Positions 22,615-27,648 of a DNA stretch of 27,648 bases are shown piece after piece. The notes beneath the pieces were generated by a model. The model was not told the origin of the DNA. It searched no databases and saw nothing but the letters and a program-made list of their open reading frames with translations. The DNA comes from CALGTL01 sp963579135 (GTDB taxonomy: Bacteria > Chloroflexota > Dehalococcoidia > Lucifugimonadales > Australimonadaceae): assembly GCA_963579135.1 (NCBI GenBank), contig CAUZFB010000027.1, positions 1 to 27,648 of the forward strand. The letters are read 5' to 3'. The translations under genes were made by a program, and so were the position numbers. Each line of letters begins with the position of its first letter. The first letter of the stretch is position 1.

Positions 22615-24191
22615 GTCTCTTTCGACTGGGTGCGCTGGCGGTCGTAGCGCTTGCATTGCTGGCGGCGTGCTCCGGCGACTCAACGCCGACGTCGGTCCCC
22701 GCGACAGCGACGCCTACAGTGGTCCCGACGCCTGGCCCAGCACCCGAGGGAACGCTGCGTGTGGCGGTGATCGGCGCGGCACCTCACCAGGACCTCCACC
22801 GGCTCGTTAGCGAGTGGGCCACGTTGTTCGGCTCCGGTCTCGGCTACAACCGCCTATTCAGGTTCGTTGCGGACCCCGGAACCGATTTACCCAGCCTGAA
22901 CGTGGAATGCGAGCTCTGTAAAGGCTGGCGGTTCGTCGACGACACGACGCTGGAGCTCGAGCTGCACACTGATGCGTGGTGGCAAGGCGCCGACGATTTC
23001 GTGTCCCGGCCGATCGTGGCACTCGACGTCCTGTGGAGCCTCGAGCGCTTGCGTGAGCCCGGCTCTCCCCACGAACGCCTATTGGATTCGGTAGACGCCA
23101 TCGAGATCCTGGCGGATAGCACGGTGCGTTTCACTCTCCACCACCCCGACGGCGATCTGCTGCTGAAGCTCGCCAGCCCGTACGCTGCCATCATGGCGCC
23201 TGACTCCCTGAATGCCGTCAACTTGCGGTCCGGGCGGGTGCTGGGTGCGGGTGCGTGGCGCTACGTCCGCGGTGGCACGGGGCAGGTGACGCTGACAGCG
23301 AGGGACGACTACTTCCGCGACGGGGAGCCGGTCGCCAACGTCGTCAAGTTCCTGCCGGTTGCCGACCTTCCTACGGGAGTCGTGCTGATGGGCCTCGACC
23401 GTGCCGACATGGCGCAGGTCACCGAGCAGCAGTGGGCCACCATGGACCGCGAGCGCTACGATTCCGTGGTCGTGGATCGACAGGGGCGTGGCGTGCTCTT
23501 CGGCATCAACGCCGACCGCGAGCTGTTGGGTGACAAGCAGGTGCGCCAGGCCGTCTTCGGCGCGCTCGACCCGCAAGCGGCGATGGCCGAGTCTTTCGGT
23601 ATCGGTTGGGCCGGGCTGGGCATGCCTCTCGTTGACCCATCGTGGGAGCTCGACGACGCTACGCTGGCGACGTACTTCGACTCACCGTTCGTCGCCGTCG
23701 ACGCACCCCTTACGCTTACGATTGGCAATTTCGGCGAGGAGTATGTCGCCCACGGTGAGGCGCTTGCTACGCAGCTGCGTGACGGGGGCTTCAACGTCAC
23801 AACGGATGTCGTTTCGCGCGGCGCTTACCTGAATCGCGTGTGGCAAGAGCGCGACTACGACCTGTTCGTTGGCCCCATGCCACCGACGGACACTCCCAGC
23901 GCCTTCATGCTCGCGATGCTGCATAGCCTGGGAGCGTCCAACGTCACAAGCGCTGGCTCTGCGGAGCTCGACGAGTTGATCGAGGCGTTCTCGGTCGAGC
24001 TCGATTCGGCCCACCGCGCGACGCTGGCGCTGCGTGCGCAAACCGTCGCCCTTGATGGCGCGTGGCTGTTCATGGCGGCGGGTCTATCGGAGCGTTGGGC
24101 GTTCAATGAGCGGGTGGTCGATCCACCGCGAGCGTTCCCCCAGGGTTCGGGCGACGCTTGGAAGTACGTCGGAGTTAGGGACACGCTATAA
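22608..24191 (+). CDS. ABC transporter solute-binding lipoprotein, family 5 (peptide/nickel type)
   Basis: A lipoprotein with lipobox LALLAAC; residues after Cys are a Thr/Pro-rich linker, then TLRVAVIGAAPHQDLHRLVS and RPIVALDVLWSLERL, typical of DppA/OppA-like binding proteins. It captures a peptide or other solute outside the membrane for an ABC importer; no permease genes are adjacent. The start is odd: no ATG, GTG or TTG gives a workable signal peptide, and the TTG at 22656 leaves only four residues before the Cys. Opening at ATC (22608) would give a proper signal (VGLFRLGALAVVALALLAAC). Either a rare AUC start is used or an indel has occurred near 22605. The listed start is therefore provisional. 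Confidence 0.82.
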   Translation: MVGLFRLGALAVVALALLAACSGDSTPTSVPATATPTVVPTPGPAPEGTLRVAVIGAAPHQDLHRLVSEWATLFGSGLGYNRLFRFVADPGTDLPSLNVECELCKGWRFVDDTTLELELHTDAWWQGADDFVSRPIVALDVLWSLERLREPGSPHERLLDSVDAIEILADSTVRFTLHHPDGDLLLKLASPYAAIMAPDSLNAVNLRSGRVLGAGAWRYVRGGTGQVTLTARDDYFRDGEPVANVVKFLPVADLPTGVVLMGLDRADMAQVTEQQWATMDRERYDSVVVDRQGRGVLFGINADRELLGDKQVRQAVFGALDPQAAMAESFGIGWAGLGMPLVDPSWELDDATLATYFDSPFVAVDAPLTLTIGNFGEEYVAHGEALATQLRDGGFNVTTDVVSRGAYLNRVWQERDYDLFVGPMPPTDTPSAFMLAMLHSLGASNVTSAGSAELDELIEAFSVELDSAHRATLALRAQTVALDGAWLFMAAGLSERWAFNERVVDPPRAFPQGSGDAWKYVGVRDTL

Positions 24192-24306
24192 TGGCGGAAG
24201 TTGGTTCCAGAGTGTGATTCGCACGGCTTATATGCATCGTCTCGGTGGGCGTTGCAACTGAAGTAGTGAACCCGGGTCAACGGGATAGCAGCATTGGAGG
24301 ATAGTC

Positions 24307-24636
24307 TTGGCAAAGCCTCAGCATGTAACAGACGCAGAATTTCAACAGGCGGTTCTGGAGTCCGACACCCCCGTGTTGGTAGATTTCTGGGCTGACTGGT
24401 GTGGTCCTTGTAAGATGATCGCCCCCGTGGTCGAGGAGCTCGCCGAAGAGTACGACGGCAAGTTCGCTTTCGTTAAGCTGGACGTGGACTCGAACCCGCA
24501 AACTGCCATGACCTTCGGCATACGCAGCATCCCTGCGCTATTGTTGTTTAAGAACGGCGTGGTTGCAGAGCAGGTCGTCGGCGCAGTTCCGAAGGCGATC
24601 CTCAAACGCAAGATCGACAAGGTCCTGGAGGGCTAG
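24307..24636 (+). CDS. trxA: Thioredoxin
   Basis: A 109-residue thioredoxin with the WCGPC active site (Cys32, Cys35) in DFWADWCGPCKMIAPV. The cis-proline loop is in IRSIPALLLFKNG. It reduces disulfides and commonly recycles peroxiredoxins. The start is TTG with GGAGG (24296-24300) six bases upstream. It is followed by a terminator-like hairpin and then selC. Thioredoxin could reduce the Sec peroxiredoxin at 5356-5817, but this partnership is an inference from known peroxiredoxin chemistry. Confidence 0.96.
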   Translation: MAKPQHVTDAEFQQAVLESDTPVLVDFWADWCGPCKMIAPVVEELAEEYDGKFAFVKLDVDSNPQTAMTFGIRSIPALLLFKNGVVAEQVVGAVPKAILKRKIDKVLEG

Positions 24637-24669
24637 CCTCCGCCGGGTCGAACGGCACAAATAAACTGC

Positions 24670-24694
24670 GCGCCCCGACATGTCGGGGCGCTTC
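24670..24694 (+). terminator. Hairpin terminator after trxA
   Basis: A perfect palindrome pairs GCGCCCCGACA (24670-24680) with TGTCGGGGCGC (24681-24691), forming a GC-rich stem with a small loop, followed by TTC. The T-run is weak, so termination may be partial. Confidence 0.6.
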
Positions 24695-24739
24695 TGCGTC
24701 CCCCGAGTCGACAGACTCGTAGCGGACGCTAGCACATAG

Positions 24740-24837
24740 GGGAGTGGATGGGTCCCGGTGGGTCTCGCGGTCTTCAAAACCGTTGCAGGGCTAGCTTCCT
24801 AGTCCTGGGTGGGTTCGACTCCCACGCACTCCCGCCA
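24740..24837 (+). tRNA. selC: Selenocysteine tRNA, anticodon UCA
   Basis: A 98-base cloverleaf with the features of bacterial tRNA-Sec. The acceptor stem GGGAGTG pairs with CACTCCC; an eighth pair would be G24747-G24826, which is mismatched. The D stem is GGTCC/GGGTC with loop CGGT. The anticodon stem GCGGT/ACCGT holds the loop CTTCAAA with anticodon TCA at 24774-24776. The long variable arm CAGGGCTAG/CTAGTCCTG has nine pairs and a CTTC loop. The T arm GTGGG/CCCAC holds TTCGACT. Discriminator G and CCA are encoded. The loop CTTCAAA, the T-loop and G73 match E. coli selC as I recall it. It reads UGA for Sec, together with SelA, SelB and SelD, which must be encoded elsewhere. Confidence 0.95.
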
Positions 24838-25294
24838 GCTTCATGGCCTGCTAAACGGGCTTTTTGCTGGCATCACATATCGCTACGGCGAACGCTACGA
24901 TCACGACTTGTACGGCCATTTTTACGGCCTTTTCTAAAATCACTGCCCAATCCTGCCGTCACGACAGCCCCGGATCTCGGATCAATACTGGTCTAGTGCT
25001 GCCATTTCCAGAGGCCGTGCCCTGATCTCCGTAGCTATTCGGCGGCATCTACTGGAAGTTCCCCAAGTACACCCCTCCGAAGAGCGGTTTTATACCGCCA
25101 CCTGGTCTACTACCACCCCCGCCGGTTGACCACCGCCACCCCTTCTATTTATTAGATAGTCGCTCTCGCGATTTAACCCTGCTGTGACGTTTGGGGTCTG
25201 TGGGCGTATGGTTGGGGTGTGGAGGATGGGTTGCGAAAGCTTGGCTTCGCCATAATAGGCTGGATAACCGAAACGGCAGGCAGGAAGGTCAGTG
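24838..25294. other. Non-coding stretch downstream of selC with a short tandem motif
   Basis: This gap between selC and the next gene region contains the selC terminator and, near 24913-24936, two copies of TACGGCC each followed by a T-rich run. A TTGACC (25126-25131) precedes AT-rich sequence that could be a promoter. No gene, integrase or attachment repeat was recognised. Confidence 0.4.
24846..24865 (+). terminator. Rho-independent terminator after selC
   Basis: A 5-bp stem GCCTG/CGGGC (one G-U pair) closes a CTAAA loop and is followed by TTTTT. It starts nine bases after the tRNA CCA end. Confidence 0.6.
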
Positions 25295-25390
25295 ATGATG
25301 CGTAGGTGCTCTTTGATACTGCTCACGCTTGTCGGTCTGACGGCTTGGTCCCAAAGGTTACCCGAGGAGACTGGTTATGTTTTACGGTAG
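25295..25390 (+). CDS. Very small ORF with a hydrophobic core overlapping the next gene
   Basis: A 31-residue ORF starts at ATG 25295 with AAGG a few bases upstream. It reads MMRRCSLILLTLVGLTAW then a short polar tail, and ends 14 bases inside the racemase-like gene. The N-terminal charge plus hydrophobic core looks like a truncated signal peptide. It may be a leader peptide, a decayed secreted protein, or chance. Confidence 0.25.
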   Translation: MMRRCSLILLTLVGLTAWSQRLPEETGYVLR

Positions 25391-26102
25391 CGGGAGTGCC
25401 CCTCTCGGAACTGTCGGACTCGTGAAACCGACCTATCGCCCGGGCTCTCTGGAAGAAACGATTCGCCTGCTTCCCGAAGGCGTCGGAGTTGTGCCTATGC
25501 ACGCAGGTGTCCGAACTGGGGATACCCAAGAGTTCCATGACGTCCTACGCGTGGTGGAGCAGCGAGTAGCAGAGCTCGCCGAACTCGGCGTGAGCGCTAT
25601 CTATGTCGAGGGCGCCCCACCTGGGATGTTGATGGGTTATGACGCCGATCACCAACTCGCTCGTGAGCTATCCGAGCGGCACTCTGTGCCTGTTTCTTTT
25701 GCCTCGATGGCGGCCCTCTCAGCGTTGCGACATCTCGGGGCCCAGCGGGTCATTGGGCTCTCGTACGTCACTCAAGAACAGCACGATGCCTTTGGTAGGT
25801 ACCTCGCCGACGCCGGCCTAGACGTGCTGGTGTTCACAGGCATCGAGTCTTCTTTCCGCGAAGCCGACCGTATAACGGCAGAAGAGGTTCGCTTACGATG
25901 CATCGAACTCGTTAGAGAATACCCCCAGGCTGACGCTATTTACCTGCTTGGCGGAGCATGGCGCATACTCCGCATCGTGGAACCACTGGAGCAGGAACTA
26001 GGCATCCCGGTCTGTGCGGGCATACAGGCAAGCGTATGGGAGATACTAAAGTTGCTCGGCTTAAAGCACTCGATTCAAGGCTACGGGCGACTTCTGCTCT
26101 AG
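25377..26102 (+). CDS. Asp/Glu racemase / maleate isomerase superfamily protein lacking the usual catalytic cysteines
   Basis: A 241-residue protein whose layout fits maleate isomerase and arylmalonate decarboxylase: VSAIYVEGAPPGMLMGYDAD, then ALSALRHLGAQRVIGLSYVT and DAIYLLGGAWRILRIVEPLE followed by ELGIPVCAGIQASVWEILKL. The ATG has GAGGAG (25364-25369) seven bases upstream. In active relatives one Cys lies in a GCTSG-like loop and another in an LxCGGL-like loop. The equivalents here are EGAPPG and LLGGAW, without Cys. The only two Cys (LRCIEL and IPVCAG) are elsewhere. It may use different residues, bind without catalysis, or have a new activity. It sits alone in a sparse region downstream of selC. 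Confidence 0.75.
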   Translation: MFYGSGSAPLGTVGLVKPTYRPGSLEETIRLLPEGVGVVPMHAGVRTGDTQEFHDVLRVVEQRVAELAELGVSAIYVEGAPPGMLMGYDADHQLARELSERHSVPVSFASMAALSALRHLGAQRVIGLSYVTQEQHDAFGRYLADAGLDVLVFTGIESSFREADRITAEEVRLRCIELVREYPQADAIYLLGGAWRILRIVEPLEQELGIPVCAGIQASVWEILKLLGLKHSIQGYGRLLL

Positions 26103-26604
26103 AAAACCACCTCAAGTGATAGCATTCATCCTCCGCCACTTGCCGGTAGCACCAGCATGGCAGTGCTCTTACCCCATCGCGGTTAGCACTCTCATTTAAA
26201 GCCAAGGGAGAGCAGCCCGTGTTTATAGCTACCTGTCTGTAAACAGGCAGGACATATCTATTCCTTCGCATAGGCCACACTGTCCGGCTGCACCCACTAC
26301 CGTCGTTCCAGACGTAACACCCGCCCCCTTCCTTTATATCCACGCGCACGACAGTCCTAGCCAGCACGGTGTTCTAGGCGTCCAGGGGGCTTGTCCGCCG
26401 CGAGTGCGCGCGCGTGACCCATCGTCCTATCGACTAGAAGAACGTGCACTATCCCAGGAGTTCCAGAAGCCGGGAGAGACGAGGCCAACGCCTACCCCAA
26501 TTATGGTTTCTCTACTCATGTACCTCTCTTTTCTCAGAACCAATCCCGGAAAGTCTCATTGAGTTCAATTTGAGGCAGCACAATAGCACGAACTGATTCT
26601 TTAA
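26103..26604. other. Non-coding gap with a hairpin
   Basis: About 500 bases without a credible gene. The one clear structure is a hairpin, CCTGTCTG (26232-26239), loop TAAA, CAGGCAGG (26244-26251), with one G-U pair on the plus strand and no T-run. An open frame at 25936-26367 (-) overlaps the racemase gene and has no recognisable features, so it is not called. Confidence 0.45.
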
Positions 26605-27522
26605 TTAGATCCTGTTCATAACTTCTGTGGCTAAGCGTTCGGCCTGCATTTCATAATCGTACAAAGGATTGAGCACAATTAGGTCTACCCCTCCCATCGC
26701 AACTTCAGTAAGACCCTCGATGCATTCGTCGGGCGTTCCGAACACTGCTTCCTGCTCAAGCCGATTGATATTTGAACCATGGGCTAGGTACCAATCCTTG
26801 AGGCGTTCGTAGGCAGTCGACCGTTTATCTTCAACCGCGACGATGACTCTCTTCGAGATGGTGAACTCCGCAGGATTACGACCCTCTTCTTCCAAAAATT
26901 GCCGAAGCGTCGCAACCTCATCTTTCATAGTTGCTGTCGAGCGAGCGCCCGCTTCCATCCACCCATCTCCAAAACGAGCAGCGCGCCGCAAGGCCTTTCG
27001 GGCATGCCCGCCAAACCAGATTGGTGGATGTGGAGACTGCACAGGTAGCGGGCTTATGAAAAGGTCACTTATATTGTAGAACTCGCCTCTGAAGGTGACT
27101 GGCTCACCTTTCCACAACTCCTTCATGAGCTCTAACCCTTCTTCGAAGCGACGGCCCCTGGTTGTACGACTGATTCCGAATGCCTCAAGCACATCGACGC
27201 TGGAGGGATTGCCAATTCCCAGCCCTACGATCAATCGTCCCTGCGACAACCGGTCCACTGTAGCCAAACTCTTCGCGAGGTTGACGGGATTGTGAAGCAA
27301 ACTCAACACCACGGATGTCCCGAGTTTGACAGTCCCCGTCAGTGCAGCCGAGTAAGAGAGTAATGGAATCGGTGCCAAGTCATATCGGGCATTCGCCGCT
27401 TGTTCTCGCACCCAGCAACTGTGGTAACCCAAAGATTCGACCTTCTCAAGCAACGGGCGCAGGACAGAGGTATCCATCTCTTCAGTAAAGAAACGTTGAG
27501 GCATTCCGAATCCAAATTGCAT
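26605..27522 (-). CDS. LLM-class flavin-dependent oxidoreductase, possibly F420-dependent
   Basis: A 305-residue luciferase-like TIM-barrel protein. Motifs: MQFGFGMPQRF, then SLGYHSCWVREQ, VKLGTSVVLSLLHNPVNLAK, LSQGRLIVGLGIGNPS, PHPPIWFGGHARKALRRAAR and FGDGWMEAG. The WFGGH...DGW pattern is common in F420-dependent members related to methylene-H4MPT reductase, but FMN use is possible. I choose the ATG at 27522 because GGAGAG (27528-27533) is five bases upstream; the frame extends to 27549. The gene looks less GC-rich by eye than the core genes to the left. It is distinct from the family member at 11001-12173. Substrate is unknown. Confidence 0.9.
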   Translation of the reverse strand: MQFGFGMPQRFFTEEMDTSVLRPLLEKVESLGYHSCWVREQAANARYDLAPIPLLSYSAALTGTVKLGTSVVLSLLHNPVNLAKSLATVDRLSQGRLIVGLGIGNPSSVDVLEAFGISRTTRGRRFEEGLELMKELWKGEPVTFRGEFYNISDLFISPLPVQSPHPPIWFGGHARKALRRAARFGDGWMEAGARSTATMKDEVATLRQFLEEEGRNPAEFTISKRVIVAVEDKRSTAYERLKDWYLAHGSNINRLEQEAVFGTPDECIEGLTEVAMGGVDLIVLNPLYDYEMQAERLATEVMNRI

Positions 27523-27648
27523 CGCTACTCTCCATATCGAAAAGCTCAAACAAATGTTAACGCAAACTACGGCGAAACGCAGATCAAATATGAAACCTAC
27601 ATTCGCTAGTTAATTAACCTGGCCACCCTTGGATCATGCCACAGCGTA
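27523..27648. other. AT-rich leader upstream of the second flavin oxidoreductase
   Basis: The last 126 bases are AT-rich compared with the rest of the window and probably contain the promoter of the minus-strand flavin oxidoreductase. TTAATTAA occurs near 27610. No gene can be called before the window edge. Confidence 0.35.

Noticed and set aside
25936..26367. A 143-residue minus-strand frame
   Set aside because: It overlaps the racemase-like gene antisense and lacks any domain or ribosome binding site.
1..27648. CRISPR arrays, insertion sequences, prophage or toxin-antitoxin genes
   Set aside because: No regularly spaced repeats, transposase, integrase or phage-like proteins were found on either strand.

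Overview
The window looks like a piece of a GC-rich bacterial chromosome encoding mostly core metabolism. It has no phage, transposase or CRISPR genes. The gene content resembles Chloroflexota of the Dehalococcoidia/SAR202 type: a two-subunit glycine decarboxylase, family III CoA transferase, several luciferase-like flavin enzymes, a fused 2-oxoacid:ferredoxin oxidoreductase alpha chain, DUF1802, and a small CxxC protein behind citrate synthase. That placement is inferred from gene families only. GTG and TTG starts are common.

Layout. 1-901 (-) is the N-terminal half of a KorA-type 2-oxoacid:ferredoxin oxidoreductase subunit, open at the window edge. 1502-2635 (+) is citrate synthase, followed by a small Cys-rich protein and a clear terminator. 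3194-4411 (+) is a MidA/NDUFAF7-like methyltransferase, convergent with a TrmI-like tRNA m1A58 methyltransferase at 4421-5290 (-). 5356-5817 (-) is a peroxiredoxin whose peroxidatic residue is encoded by in-frame TGA. 5919-6389 (-) is a small secreted protein, apparently frameshifted. 6512-10865 (-) is the glycine cleavage operon gcvT-gcvH-gcvPA-gcvPB. 11001-12173 (+) is a luciferase-like monooxygenase, sharing a strong bidirectional terminator with a CoA-transferase/DinB-like pair at 12256-14114 (-). 14245-15913 (+) holds a DUF1802 protein and an aldo/keto reductase. 16233-17536 (-) is an EVE-domain protein overlapping fabI by one base. 17701-20622 (+) is metE followed by a paralogue of the DinB-like protein. 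20684-21499 (-) is a TatD hydrolase. 21559-24191 (+) is a flippase-like membrane protein and an ABC solute-binding lipoprotein. 24307-24636 (+) is thioredoxin. 24740-24837 (+) is a selenocysteine tRNA gene. The last 2.8 kb is sparser, with a racemase-superfamily protein and a second luciferase-like oxidoreductase.

Most notable system: selenocysteine use. A TGA codon sits exactly where the peroxidatic cysteine of a PxxxTxxC peroxiredoxin motif belongs, and a hairpin fitting the bacterial SECIS model lies directly downstream. The same window carries selC (tRNA-Sec, anticodon UCA, nine-pair variable arm) beside thioredoxin, a common electron donor to peroxiredoxins. The protein has no cysteine at all, so it would be a 1-Sec enzyme. 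Standard ORF calling splits or misses this gene. TGA ends other genes here (for example metE), so general recoding is not the explanation.

Gene cooperation. GcvTHP makes 5,10-methylene-THF from glycine, and MetE consumes 5-methyl-THF, so one-carbon metabolism is well represented. KorA and citrate synthase are divergent TCA-cycle genes. The CoA transferase, flavin monooxygenases, aldo/keto reductase, DinB-like proteins and solute-binding protein suggest heterotrophic use of organic compounds, with unknown substrates.
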